Notes under the pieces: model-generated
Seen by the model: the letters and a program-made list of their open reading frames with translations, nothing else
Databases searched by the model: none
What the model was told of the DNA's origin: nothing
Made by a program: the position numbers and the translations under genes
Origin: an uncultured Holophagaceae bacterium
Lineage (GTDB): Bacteria; Acidobacteriota; Holophagae; Holophagales; Holophagaceae
Direction of reading: 5' to 3'
Length of the DNA stretch: 64,000 bases
Assembly (NCBI GenBank): GCA_903840385.1
Contig: CAIMFT010000105.1
Coordinates: 1-64,000 of the forward strand
Shown here: in pieces, positions 54,631-63,405 of the stretch
How the letters are laid out: every line of letters begins with the position of its first letter
Numbering within the stretch: position 1 is the stretch's first letter

Positions 54631-56073
54631 CTAGGGCAGGGACGGCAGCTCGATCCCGGCCATCCTCTGCACCATGCGGACCACCTGGCAGCTGTAGCCG
54701 AACTCGTTGTCGTACCAGACGTAGAGCACGATGCGGTTGCCCTGGGCGATGGTCGCCAGGGAGTCCACCACGCCCGCATGGCGGGAGCCCACGAAGTCGC
54801 TGGAGACCACCTCGGGGGAGTTGGTGTAGTCGATCTGCTTGTGCAGGGGCGACTCCAGGGACATGCCGCGCAGGTAGCTGTTGAGGTCCGCCACGGTCAC
54901 TTCCTGGTTCAGCTCCAGGTTGAGGATCGCTAAGGACACGTTGGGGGTCGGCACCCGGATGGCGTTGCCGGTCAGCTTCCCACCCAGCTCGGGAATGACC
55001 TTGGCCACGGCCTTGGCGGCGCCGGTCTCGGTGATGACCATGTTGAGCGGCGCACTGCGGCCTCGCCGAGAGGACTTGTGGTAGTTGTCGATGAGGTTCT
55101 GGTCATTGGTGTAGGAGTGGCAGGTCTCGATGTGGCCGTGGGAGATGCCGTACCGGTCATGGAGGGCCTTGAGCACTGGCACGATGGCGTTGGTGGTGCA
55201 GCTGGCGGCCGAGAAGATCTGTTCCTGCTCCGTGATCAGCTCATCGTTGACCCCGGCCACCACGTTGGGGATGTCGCCCTTGCCCGGTGCGGTGAGGATG
55301 ACCTTGGCGATGCCCTGGGCCTGGAGGTGCCGACTCAGCCCGGCCCGGTCCCGCCACTTGCCTGTGTTGTCGATGAGGATGGCGTTGCGGATGCCGTACT
55401 GGGTGTAGTCCACACTCTCGGGGCTGTCGGCGTAGATCATGCGGATCATGTTGCCGTTGGCGATGATGGCGTTCTCTTCCTCGTCGACGGTGATGATCCC
55501 GTTGAAGGGGCCGTGGACCGAGTCGCGGCGCAGCAGGCTGGCGCGCTTGAGGAGGTCATCGGCGGCGCCCTTGCGCACCACGGCGGCCTTGAGGCGGAAC
55601 TTCTCGCCGCTGCCGGCCTTCTCGATGAGGAGGCGGGCCAACAGGCGGCCGATGCGGCCGAACCCGTAGAGCACGATGTCCTGCGGCTCGTCCAGGATGG
55701 GACTCACGCCGGTGTGGACGCTGGCCAGCTCCCGGAGCACGTAGTCATCCAGGGGCAGGCCCTCCCCCTCGTTGCAGTAGTGGAAGGTCAGCTTGCCCAG
55801 GTCGATGCGGGACGGCGCCAGCTCCAGCCGGCTGATGGCCTCCAGCAGGGGCCAGGAGTCCAGGACCGACAGCTCGTTGTCGAGGATCTGCCGGGCGAAG
55901 CGGTGGGCCTTGAGGATGTCGATGGCCGTGCAGTGGACCAGGGAGCGTCCGTAGACGGTGATCACGATGTTCTTGTCCCGGTAGAGGCTGCCGATGACCG
56001 GCAGCATCTGCTCGGCCGTGGCTTCCTGGATCTGCCAGTCCTTGAGGTAGCTGTCCTGCTTTGAGGCGTTCAT
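54631..56073 (-). CDS. long-form glyceraldehyde-3-phosphate dehydrogenase with N-terminal extension
   Basis: 480 residues from the ATG at 56073 (MNASKQDSYLKDWQ); the track start is too long. The first ~125 residues are an extra helical domain absent from ordinary GAPDH (for example VITVYGRSLVHCTAIDILKAHRFARQILDNEL). Then a GAPDH fold: IVLYGFGRIGRLLARLL, catalytic Cys in FSAASCTTNAIVPV, His in GHIETCHSYTNDQN, and LYVWYDNEFGYSCQVVRM. This ~480-residue class is known in some marine and other bacteria and may favour the gluconeogenic direction; that is inference here. Divergent from pfk, which would fit opposing use. Confidence 0.9.
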   Translation of the reverse strand: MNASKQDSYLKDWQIQEATAEQMLPVIGSLYRDKNIVITVYGRSLVHCTAIDILKAHRFARQILDNELSVLDSWPLLEAISRLELAPSRIDLGKLTFHYCNEGEGLPLDDYVLRELASVHTGVSPILDEPQDIVLYGFGRIGRLLARLLIEKAGSGEKFRLKAAVVRKGAADDLLKRASLLRRDSVHGPFNGIITVDEEENAIIANGNMIRMIYADSPESVDYTQYGIRNAILIDNTGKWRDRAGLSRHLQAQGIAKVILTAPGKGDIPNVVAGVNDELITEQEQIFSAASCTTNAIVPVLKALHDRYGISHGHIETCHSYTNDQNLIDNYHKSSRRGRSAPLNMVITETGAAKAVAKVIPELGGKLTGNAIRVPTPNVSLAILNLELNQEVTVADLNSYLRGMSLESPLHKQIDYTNSPEVVSSDFVGSRHAGVVDSLATIAQGNRIVLYVWYDNEFGYSCQVVRMVQRMAGIELPSLP

Positions 56074-56137
56074 GGTGGACCTGTCTCCTGAGAGAAATTC
56101 AGCGTGGAGGGCTGGACACGATCTAATCCCTTCATTT

Positions 56138-56153
56138 TGACCGCATTTGGTCA
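56138..56153. promoter_or_regulatory. inverted repeats in the GAPDH-pfk divergent gap
   Basis: TGACC-GCATTT-GGTCA (56138-56153) overlaps a second TTTGG...CCAAA symmetry just downstream. They lie in the 221-bp gap between the divergent long GAPDH and phosphofructokinase genes and could be an operator for both. No gene is seen in the gap. Confidence 0.45.
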
Positions 56154-56294
56154 GTTCGGCCAAACGATGCTTCCACCCACAGGGAGGCCAAATCCGCCCG
56201 CCGGGCAATCCCGCCAGTGGGTCCTATGGGCCGCTATTTGCGTCAAAGCGCCCATCTTCCGATACCCTCAACAGTTGTCCGAGGATGTGTTGCC

Positions 56295-57404
56295 ATGTCG
56301 AACGGGATCCGTCGCATTGCCATCTGTACCGGGGGAGGGGACGCCCCGGGGCTGAACGCAGTCATCCGGGCCGTGGTCATCGCCGCCACCAACCTGGGCT
56401 GGGAGTGCTACGGCATCCACGAGGGCTACAACGGCATCCTCTTCCCGGAGCGCTACCCGGATGGCGGGGTCTTCAAGCTCACCCGGGACCGGGTGCGGGG
56501 CATCGCCCACCTGGGGGGGACCATCCTGGGCACCACCAACAAGGGCAACCCCCTGCACTTCCCGGTGCGGATGCCCGACGGCACCGTCAAGGAAGTGGAC
56601 CGCACAGACGAGATCCTGGAGTTCTTCGGCCGCCGGGAGCTGGACGCCCTGGTGTCCATCGGCGGGGACGGCTCCCTGACCATCGCCCATGCCCTGGCCA
56701 AGAAGGGCCTGCGGGTGGTGGGTGTCCCCAAGACCATCGACAACGACCTGGATAAGACCAACACGACCTTCGGCTTTGACACCGCCGTGAGCTTCGCCAC
56801 CGAGTGCCTGGACCGCCTGCACAGCACCGCCGAGAGCCACCAGCGGGTGATCGTGGTGGAGGTCATGGGCCGCTATGCGGGCTGGATCGCCCTCCATGCG
56901 GGCATCTCCGGGGGCTCCCACGCCATCCTCATCCCCGAGATCCCCTTCGATTTGACCAAGGTGGCCGCCAAGATCCGGGAGCGGGACAACCAGGGCCGCC
57001 TCTACAGCCTGGTGACCGTCGCCGAGGGCGCCCGGCCCGCTGACGGCCACCGCGCCGTCCTGGAAGCCGCTGAGATCGGCCACGAGGAGCGCCTGGGGGG
57101 TGAGGGTGACCGCGTGGCCCGGACCCTGCAGGAGCTCACCGGCAAGGACGCCCGGGTGGTGGTGCTCGGCCACCTGCTCCGGGGCGGCAGTCCCACCACC
57201 TTCGACCGCCTGGCCGCCCTCCGCTTCGGCGCCGCCGCCGTGCGGGCCCTGGCCGAAGGGCACAGCGGCGTCATGGTGGCCCTGGCCTCGCCCAACGTGA
57301 ACTACGTGCCCCTGGAAGAGGTTGCCGGCCGCATGAAGGCCGTGCCCCTGGACGGCGACACCATCCAGACCGGCCGGGACCTGGGCATCTGCTTCGGGGA
57401 CTAG
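56295..57404 (+). CDS. pfkA: 6-phosphofructokinase
   Basis: 369 residues from the ATG at 56295 (SD GAGG); the track start is 26 codons too early. ICTGGGDAPGLNAVIR binds nucleotide; GGDGS (Gly126) is the ATP-type residue while PKTIDNDL (Lys146) is the type seen in PPi-dependent and group III enzymes. Catalytic Asp149 is in TIDND, and VEVMGRYAGWIALHAG is conserved. The Gly/Lys combination occurs in ATP-using group III members, so ATP is the likelier phosphoryl donor. Divergent from the long GAPDH and convergent with the M28 peptidase. Confidence 0.93.
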   Translation: MSNGIRRIAICTGGGDAPGLNAVIRAVVIAATNLGWECYGIHEGYNGILFPERYPDGGVFKLTRDRVRGIAHLGGTILGTTNKGNPLHFPVRMPDGTVKEVDRTDEILEFFGRRELDALVSIGGDGSLTIAHALAKKGLRVVGVPKTIDNDLDKTNTTFGFDTAVSFATECLDRLHSTAESHQRVIVVEVMGRYAGWIALHAGISGGSHAILIPEIPFDLTKVAAKIRERDNQGRLYSLVTVAEGARPADGHRAVLEAAEIGHEERLGGEGDRVARTLQELTGKDARVVVLGHLLRGGSPTTFDRLAALRFGAAAVRALAEGHSGVMVALASPNVNYVPLEEVAGRMKAVPLDGDTIQTGRDLGICFGD

Positions 57405-57407
57405 GCT

Positions 57408-59006
57408 TCAGCGGGCCCCGACAGGCTTCAGGAAGCGGGGCTTCTCGGGGGCGTTGGCGACGGCTTGGCCCAGGTCGAAGGTGAACTGGGCCTGCTGGAC
57501 CATGCCGCCCAGGTCCCAACTGGGGTCGTACTCGTCGGTCACCTGGTGGTAGCGGGCGCCCATGGTGGCGGCCTTGGCCCGGAGGGCGGCGGGGTCGGGG
57601 CCGAGGAAGTCCCGGCCACCCCCCACGGAGAGGGCCGGCACGCCTGCCTGGACAAAGCTGTAGTGGTCGGAGCGGAAGTAGCCCCCGGCGGTGTCTGGGC
57701 GCGGCGGTGCCACCGTCAGCCCCTGGGCCTTGGCCAGGGCTCGGCCGGTCTCCCCCAGGGTGCTGCGGTCGCCGAAGGGCAGGCCGATGTCCCGGGTGGG
57801 GGCCACCCAGTTGAGGCTGTCCAGGTTGAGGTCCGCGGCGGTCTTGGCCAGGGGCCAGAGGGGGGCGACTGCATAGCCCCGGGAGCCCAGGAGGCCCTGC
57901 TCCTCGGCGCAGACGAACAGGAACATCTGGCTGCGCCGGGCCGGGGTGCTCATGGCCACCTGGGCCATGGCCAGGAGGGCCGCACAGCCCGAGGCATTGT
58001 CCACGGCTCCGTTGTAGATGCTGTCCGGCCCATGGCCGGGGTGGGTGTCCACCGCAGGGGTGGTGCCCTGGCCCAGGTGGTCCCAGTGGGCGCTGTAGAT
58101 GACCAGCTCTTCCTTGAGGGTGGGGTCGGTACCCGGGACCACACCCGCCACATTGAACTGCGGCACGGTGCGGACCGTGCTGGTGAGCTGACCCTTGAGG
58201 GTGAGGGCCAGGGGCACCGGGCGGAAGTCCCGGCGCTGGGCCAGGGCCCGCAGGGTGTCCAGGTCCTGCCCGCCCTGCTTCACCAGGGTCCGGGCAAGAT
58301 CCTCGGTGACCCAACCCTGAATGGGGGTGCCCGGGGCCTCGTGGGCGAGGCTGAAGCGCTCCCCATCCCAGCCGTTGCGGACCACGGCCCAGCCGTAACT
58401 GGCGGAGGCGGTGGTGTGCACCAGCAGCACCCCAGCGGCGCCATGCCGGGCGGCCATCTCGAACTTGGTGGTCCAGCGCCCATAGATGCTCAGGTTGGGG
58501 CCATCGAACAGGCCCGGCTCCTCCGCCGTGGGAGGGGGCTCGTTCACCAGCAGGAGCAGCACCTTGCCCTTCAGGTCCAGGCCTTTGTAGTCGTCCCAGC
58601 GCTCCCCCGGCGCATCGATGCCGAAGCCGCCGAAGACCACAGGGGCATCGAAGGCCTGGTCGGCCTGGGCGATGCCGGCGCCGTAGACGAACTCAGTCCC
58701 AAAGGCCGGGGTGAGGCAGGCACCGGGGGTCATGAAGCTCAGGGTGCTGCGCTGGGGCAGGGTCTTCAGGCCAAGCAGGGTCACGGGCTGTCGGTAGGAC
58801 CCCCCGGGGGCCGGGCGGAGGCCCAGGGCCTGCAGCTGGGACTCGAGGTAGCGCACCGTGAGGTCCCCGCCCCGCTGCCCAGTGCCGCGGCCCTCAAACA
58901 GGTCGTCGGAGAGGAAGGCGAGGTGGGCCCGGAGGGGAGGCTCCTGGACCTTCGGGGCCTGGGCGCTGAGGCTGGCCACGGCCAGAAGGGCGAAGAGTGC
59001 ACGCAT
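57408..59006 (-). CDS. secreted M28-family zinc peptidase with PA domain
   Basis: 532 residues with a cleavable signal peptide (MRALFALLAVASLSAQA). A protease-associated insert is visible at ~160-260 (AARHGAAGVLLVHTTASASYGWA). All five M28 zinc ligands/catalytic residues appear in order: SAHWDHLG, NGAVDNASG, CAEEQGLLGS, DLNLDSLN and YFRSDHYSF. Probably an aminopeptidase acting outside the cytoplasm. Follows rsmE by 59 bases on the same strand; its 3' end meets pfk. Confidence 0.92.
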   Translation of the reverse strand: MRALFALLAVASLSAQAPKVQEPPLRAHLAFLSDDLFEGRGTGQRGGDLTVRYLESQLQALGLRPAPGGSYRQPVTLLGLKTLPQRSTLSFMTPGACLTPAFGTEFVYGAGIAQADQAFDAPVVFGGFGIDAPGERWDDYKGLDLKGKVLLLLVNEPPPTAEEPGLFDGPNLSIYGRWTTKFEMAARHGAAGVLLVHTTASASYGWAVVRNGWDGERFSLAHEAPGTPIQGWVTEDLARTLVKQGGQDLDTLRALAQRRDFRPVPLALTLKGQLTSTVRTVPQFNVAGVVPGTDPTLKEELVIYSAHWDHLGQGTTPAVDTHPGHGPDSIYNGAVDNASGCAALLAMAQVAMSTPARRSQMFLFVCAEEQGLLGSRGYAVAPLWPLAKTAADLNLDSLNWVAPTRDIGLPFGDRSTLGETGRALAKAQGLTVAPPRPDTAGGYFRSDHYSFVQAGVPALSVGGGRDFLGPDPAALRAKAATMGARYHQVTDEYDPSWDLGGMVQQAQFTFDLGQAVANAPEKPRFLKPVGAR

Positions 59007-59065
59007 GGGGACTCCGGGAAGCCCCCATTATGCCTCGCAACATGGGGGCCGGACCGCTGGAGGTT

Positions 59066-59797
59066 TTAGGCCTGGGGCCCCGGCTGGGCATGGAGGAGGA
59101 ACTGCACCGCACCCAGGAGGGCCACCGGGGCTGTCACGGCCCGGAGGATGCTGCGCCCCAGGGACACCGGTTGCCACCCGGCGGCGGCGAGGGCTGCAAA
59201 CTCGGCCTCGGTGATGCCCCCCTCGGGGCCACTGGTGAAGGCCAGGGGACCGGGTTGCAGGCTGGGATTGGCGCGGTCCGTGGCCAGCTCATAGGCCACC
59301 CAGCGCTGGGGGGTCGCCCAGGCTATGAGGGCCTCGAAGGGGATGGGCGGGCCCAGGTCGGGCCGGCGGCTCCGGTGGCTCTGCTCGCAGGCGGAGTGGA
59401 TGATCCGGGTCCAGCGCTCCATGCGGGCGGCGGTCTTGGCAGGGTCATACTCGCTGCGGGCATAGACCACGGGCTGGATTCGAGTGACCCCCAGCTCCAC
59501 CAGGGGCGCCAGCCACTCATCGAACAAGCTGAGCTGGGCCGGCAGGGGCAGGCAGGCCTCCAGGGCAAAGGGGGTCTCCCGGTCCTCGCTGAGGGGGGCC
59601 ACCAGGCGGGCCGTGGCCTTGGCCCGGTCCAGCTCCGCCAGGTCGGCGGACCAGGGCTGGTCACCCAGGACGACCTCCAGGGCATCCCCGGGCCGGAGGC
59701 GCAGGGCCTTGAGGTGGCGGGCCGCCTCGGCGCCCAGGGCCACCAGGGTGTTTTCCGCCGCAGGGCGGACAGCGAGGAAGAAGCGGGGCAGGCTCAC
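59066..59797 (-). CDS. rsmE: 16S rRNA m3U1498 methyltransferase
   Basis: 243 residues if the GTG at 59797 is used (MSLPRFFLAVRPAAENT), matching family length; the track start adds 24 residues. N-terminal PUA-like region (HLKALRLRPGDALEVVLG) and a SPOUT knot with FTSGPEGGITEAEFAAL and PVSLGRSILRAVTA, where the family usually has ILRAETA. Methylates U1498 in the 30S decoding region. Divergent from terC with 59 bp between. Confidence 0.93.
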   Translation of the reverse strand: MSLPRFFLAVRPAAENTLVALGAEAARHLKALRLRPGDALEVVLGDQPWSADLAELDRAKATARLVAPLSEDRETPFALEACLPLPAQLSLFDEWLAPLVELGVTRIQPVVYARSEYDPAKTAARMERWTRIIHSACEQSHRSRRPDLGPPIPFEALIAWATPQRWVAYELATDRANPSLQPGPLAFTSGPEGGITEAEFAALAAAGWQPVSLGRSILRAVTAPVALLGAVQFLLHAQPGPQA

Positions 59798-59856
59798 CCC
59801 ACCATCATCCCACGCCACCCGCCCGGCCTGGATATGCTGGATGCCCTGGAGGATCT

Positions 59857-60825
59857 TTGGTCGACGCACTGCTCCAAGCCGCCCCGTGGTGGGCCTGGGC
59901 CGGATTTCACGGCTTTGTATTCCTGATGCTGGCCCTGGATCTGGGCGTCTTCAACCGCCGGGTCCATGCCCCCACCGTGCGCGAGGCGGGGATCTGGAGT
60001 GGCGTCTGGATCTGTCTGGCGCTGCTCTTCAATGGCCTCATCTTCCAGGCTGGGGGCGCCCAGAAGGGCATGGAGTGGTTCACAGGCTACGTCCTGGAGA
60101 AGTCTCTGAGTGTGGACAATCTCTTTGTCTTCGTGCTCGTGTTCCAGGGCTTCCAGGTGGACCTGCGCCACCAGCATCGGGTGCTGTTTTGGGGCGTGCT
60201 CGGGGCCCTGATCATGCGGGCCGTGATGATCCTGGCGGGAACAGCCCTCCTGAACCGCTTCGAGTGGATGATGTATGTCTTCGGCGGCTTCCTGATCTAC
60301 ACCGGCGTGAAGATGCTGTTGGTGGAGGAGCAGGAGTCCGACCCCACCCAGAACGCCCTGGTGCGGACCTTCCGGCGGTTCGTGCCCTTCGCCGAGGATG
60401 GCGGCCACGAGCGCTTCTGGATCCGCCGAGAGGGGCGCCGTCTGGCCACCCCCATGCTGTTGGTGCTGATCACCATCGAAGTCACGGACCTGGTCTTCGC
60501 TGTGGACTCCATTCCTGCGGTGCTCGCGGTCACCCGGGACCCCTTCGTGGTCTACACCTCCAACATCTTCGCCATCATGGGCCTGCGGAGCCTCTACTTC
60601 CTGCTGGCCAAGATGATGGACCGCTTCCACCGCCTCAAGATTGGCCTGGCCGTGGTGCTGGCCTTTGTGGGCATCAAGATGTGTCTGGCCAAGTGGCTCA
60701 AGACCGGCCTGGGCATCTCGGAGCACACCCTCATCTGGACGAGCCTCGTCTTCATTGCTGCAGTGCTGGCGGGCAGCATCGTCGCCAGCCTGGCCTGGCC
60801 GGCTGAGCACGACGGGGCCGAGTGA
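59857..60825 (+). CDS. TerC/Alx-family membrane protein
   Basis: 322 residues with a TTG start supported by a GGAGGA site. About nine membrane helices. Family signatures: the first conserved acidic segment EKSLSVDNLFVFVLVFQGF and the second IEVTDLVFAVDSIPAVLAVTRDPFVVYTSNIFAIMGLRSLYF. TerC-like proteins handle metal ions, with recent evidence for manganese export in Alx relatives and for metalation of secreted proteins; the precise role here is not shown. Overlaps ribF by one base (TGATG). Confidence 0.92.
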   Translation: MVDALLQAAPWWAWAGFHGFVFLMLALDLGVFNRRVHAPTVREAGIWSGVWICLALLFNGLIFQAGGAQKGMEWFTGYVLEKSLSVDNLFVFVLVFQGFQVDLRHQHRVLFWGVLGALIMRAVMILAGTALLNRFEWMMYVFGGFLIYTGVKMLLVEEQESDPTQNALVRTFRRFVPFAEDGGHERFWIRREGRRLATPMLLVLITIEVTDLVFAVDSIPAVLAVTRDPFVVYTSNIFAIMGLRSLYFLLAKMMDRFHRLKIGLAVVLAFVGIKMCLAKWLKTGLGISEHTLIWTSLVFIAAVLAGSIVASLAWPAEHDGAE

Positions 60826-61781
60826 TGCGGGTCTGGCGCCATGCCCTGGAGGATGCCCCGGCCGAGGGTCCCTTCGTGGTGACCCTGGGGACCTTCGACG
60901 GCGTGCATGCGGGACACCGACGCCTCCTCCGGCAGGCCGCTGAGCGGGCCCGCAGCATCGGCCAGCAGGCGGCGGTGGTGACCTTCGACCCCCACCCCAC
61001 GGTGGTGGTGGCGCCCCAGCGCCGCCCCCGGCTCCTCATGACCCTGGAGCAGCGCCTGGAGGCCTTCCGCTCCGAAGGGGTGGATCTGGCCTGGGTGATC
61101 CCCTTCAGCCGGACCTTCTCGGAGCTGGAGCCCCTGGCCTTCCTGGACCGCATCCAGCAGGTGCTCTCCCCTGTGGAGCTGCATGTGGGCCGGGCCTTCT
61201 GTTTTGGCCGGGACCGCAGCGGGACCGTGGAGACCCTCGAGGCCTGGGGTGCCGCCCACGGCTGCCAGGTCCACACCCTGGCCCTGCGGGCGCCGGATGG
61301 CGGCCGCCTGTCCAGCACCCGGGTGCGGGAGGCCCTGGACCAGGGGAACGTGGAGGAGGCGGCCAGCTTCCTGGGCCACCCCTACACCCTGACGGGCGTG
61401 GTGGTGGAGGGCGACCGACGCGGCCGCCACCTGGGCTTCCCCACGGCCAACCTGGCCTGGGAGCAGGAGCAGCTGCCGGGCTATGGGGTCTACGTCACCG
61501 AGGCGGTGCTGCCCAACCATGGGGGCTCCCACCTGGGGCTCACCAACGTGGGCGAGAAGCCCACCTTCGAAGGCCAGCGCCTCACGGTGGAGACCCACCT
61601 GCCAGGCTTCGTGGATGACCTCTATGGCGCCCGCATGTCCCTGCGGTTCCTGCATCGGCTGCGGGGCGAAGTGCGCTTTGCCACCGTGGATGAGCTGCGG
61701 GCCCAGATCATCGTGGACGTCGCCACGGGCACGGAATGGTGGAAGGCCCAGGGGCCAGGACAGGGCCCACAGGAGGCCTGA
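60825..61781 (+). CDS. ribF: bifunctional riboflavin kinase/FAD synthetase
   Basis: 318 residues from ATG 60825 (the track GTG is one codon earlier). FAD synthetase domain: VTLGTFDGVHAGHRRLL (HxGH nucleotidylyltransferase motif), VTFDPHPTVVV, and LSSTRVREAL. Riboflavin kinase domain from ~180: GVVVEGDRRGRHLGFPTANL, YGVYVTEAV, LTNVGEKPTF with VETHLPGF. Makes FMN and FAD in the cytoplasm; completes the pathway fed by ribD at 41311. Confidence 0.96.
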   Translation: MRVWRHALEDAPAEGPFVVTLGTFDGVHAGHRRLLRQAAERARSIGQQAAVVTFDPHPTVVVAPQRRPRLLMTLEQRLEAFRSEGVDLAWVIPFSRTFSELEPLAFLDRIQQVLSPVELHVGRAFCFGRDRSGTVETLEAWGAAHGCQVHTLALRAPDGGRLSSTRVREALDQGNVEEAASFLGHPYTLTGVVVEGDRRGRHLGFPTANLAWEQEQLPGYGVYVTEAVLPNHGGSHLGLTNVGEKPTFEGQRLTVETHLPGFVDDLYGARMSLRFLHRLRGEVRFATVDELRAQIIVDVATGTEWWKAQGPGQGPQEA

Positions 61782-61802
61782 GGGCCGAAGGTGGGGTGGC
61801 GC

Positions 61803-62003
61803 TCAGCTGGCGACGTCGACCCGCCAGCGGGCCAGGGGGCGCTCGGAGAGGTCCCAGAGCTGGAAGCCCTGGGGCAGGCGGCTGACACCGAGTCTTTGCC
61901 GGACCAGGGTCCGGGCGGCCTCCAGGTTGTCGGCCTCAATGGGGCCGTACTCCATGAAGTAGCCGCTGAACTTGTAGCCGTAGCTGCGAGGGGAGGTCGG
62001 CAT
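61803..62003 (-). CDS. small hypothetical protein
   Basis: 66 residues, ATG with CGGAGA upstream. Sequence is polar and globular-looking (YGYKFSGYFMEYGPIEADNLEAARTLVRQRLGV...FQLWDLSERPLARWRVDV), with no signal or membrane helix. No family recognised. The good ribosome site and non-repetitive composition support a real gene; it faces ribF convergently. The 160-bp gap upstream (62004-62163) holds a short T-rich stretch and nothing else recognisable. Confidence 0.65.
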   Translation of the reverse strand: MPTSPRSYGYKFSGYFMEYGPIEADNLEAARTLVRQRLGVSRLPQGFQLWDLSERPLARWRVDVAS

Positions 62004-62163
62004 GGGGTCTCCGGGGTTGCTGAGAATGTAATATTCGCCTTTTTTTCGTGTCTGTCAAGGCCCCCCTCAATCTTTTTTGGCAGGCCAGATTCCCCCAGTT
62101 TGGGGCATACGGCGTGACATCAGGTGTCCAATCGGGCGACCCGGAGACCCCGGCCTGGGTCGG

Positions 62164-62781
62164 TCAGCCCTGGTTCCGGCGGTCGCCCACCACCACGGCC
62201 GGCACCCCGGCCACGATGCTCCAGGCGGGGACATCCCGGGTCACCACGGCGCCCATGGCCACCACGGCGTGGTCCCCGATGGCGACCCCGTCGGTCACGC
62301 CGGCATTGGCGCCGATCCACACATCCTGGCCCAGGGTGATCCCCCGGGAGCGGACCGGCTGGTCCCGGATGGTGCGGTCCGGCGCCAGTCCATGGTCGAA
62401 GGCATAGAGGGCCGCCCCGCTGGCGATGCGGGTGCCGTCGCCGATGGTGATGCCCTTCCGGCCGCCGTCCAGGCGGGCCCCGGCGTTGATGCTCACGTCG
62501 CAGCCCAGGGTGAGGGGGCCATGCAGGAAGGCCTGGGCCGCCACCGCACAGCGGTCCCCGATACGGACGGGTCGGCCCGGCTCACCGAAGATGGCCGCCT
62601 CCGGGGCGATGAAGCACCCGACGCCCAGCTCGACGGTCTCCATGGCCAAGAGGCGGGCCTGCACCTCGGCCTGCCAGGCCTCGGCCCAGGCTCGGTTCCG
62701 GGGCTTGAGGACGAAGTAGAGCCAGGGCATCCAGGCCAGTCGGCGCTGGTGCTGCTCTCTCAGGGCCAGGGGATCCCGCAT
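62164..62781 (-). CDS. hexapeptide-repeat acyltransferase (LbH family)
   Basis: 205 residues. The N-terminal ~60 residues are helical; from ~65 onward there are left-handed beta-helix repeats (IGDRCAVAAQAFLHGPLTLGCDVSINAGARLDGG) and a C-terminal GITLGQDVWIGANAGVTDGVAIGDHAVVAMGAVVTRDVPAWSIVAGVPA typical of maltose/galactoside/WcaF-type O-acetyltransferases. A His in LYAFDHG is the candidate catalytic base. The acceptor is unknown; no polysaccharide cluster is nearby. Confidence 0.88.
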   Translation of the reverse strand: MRDPLALREQHQRRLAWMPWLYFVLKPRNRAWAEAWQAEVQARLLAMETVELGVGCFIAPEAAIFGEPGRPVRIGDRCAVAAQAFLHGPLTLGCDVSINAGARLDGGRKGITIGDGTRIASGAALYAFDHGLAPDRTIRDQPVRSRGITLGQDVWIGANAGVTDGVAIGDHAVVAMGAVVTRDVPAWSIVAGVPAVVVGDRRNQG

Positions 62782-62805
62782 GGCCTCATGGTAGCGTCCC
62801 CAGCC

Positions 62806-63345
62806 CTACCGGAGCGCGGCCTCGATGGCACTGCGAAGCTCGGTGCCGCCCGGGGTGACCTTGCTGGGGAAGGCCTTGAGCACCTGCCCATCCCGGCCCA
62901 CCAGGTACTTGTGGAAGTTCCAGGCGGGCTCGCCGTGGTGGGCGGTGAGGAACCGGTACACCGGGGCCTGGGCGGGACCCTTCACGTCCACCTTCTCGAA
63001 GAGGGGGAAGGTCACGCCGTAGTTCTTTTTGCAGAAGGCGCCGATCTGGGCTGGCGTTCCAGGCTCCTGCGCACCGAACTGGTTGCAGGGGAAGCCCAGC
63101 ACCACCAGGCCCCGGTCGGCATAGTCGGCGGAGAGCTTCTGCAGGCCCTCGTACTGGGGGGTGTAGCCGCACTCGCTGGCCACGTTCACGGCGAGGACCA
63201 CCTTCCCCTTGTAGGCGGACAGAGCCTGGGGTCGGCCGTCCAGGGTGTTGAGGGTGAGCTCATGGAGGGACATGGGGACCTTCCTTTCCTGGGCGGGCAG
63301 CAGCAGGGTGGCGGACAGGACGGCGAGGGCAAGGATTGGGCGCAC
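62806..63345 (-). CDS. glutathione peroxidase-family protein (Cys type), with signal peptide
   Basis: 179 residues if started at the GTG at 63345, which has an AGGAG site at good spacing; the track ATG (63366) lacks one. Signal-like start MRPILALAVLSATLLLPAQ suggests export. Family motifs: NVASECGYTPQYEGLQKL with peroxidatic Cys in place of selenocysteine, GFPCNQFGAQEPG, and WNFHKYLVGRDG. Cys-type members usually draw electrons from thioredoxin rather than glutathione. Confidence 0.9.
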   Translation of the reverse strand: MRPILALAVLSATLLLPAQERKVPMSLHELTLNTLDGRPQALSAYKGKVVLAVNVASECGYTPQYEGLQKLSADYADRGLVVLGFPCNQFGAQEPGTPAQIGAFCKKNYGVTFPLFEKVDVKGPAQAPVYRFLTAHHGEPAWNFHKYLVGRDGQVLKAFPSKVTPGGTELRSAIEAALR

Positions 63346-63405
63346 GAGGGCTCCTGGCTGTTGCATTGGGTGCCACCCACAGCCCTGCCGTTCCGTGGCT
63401 CCGGG

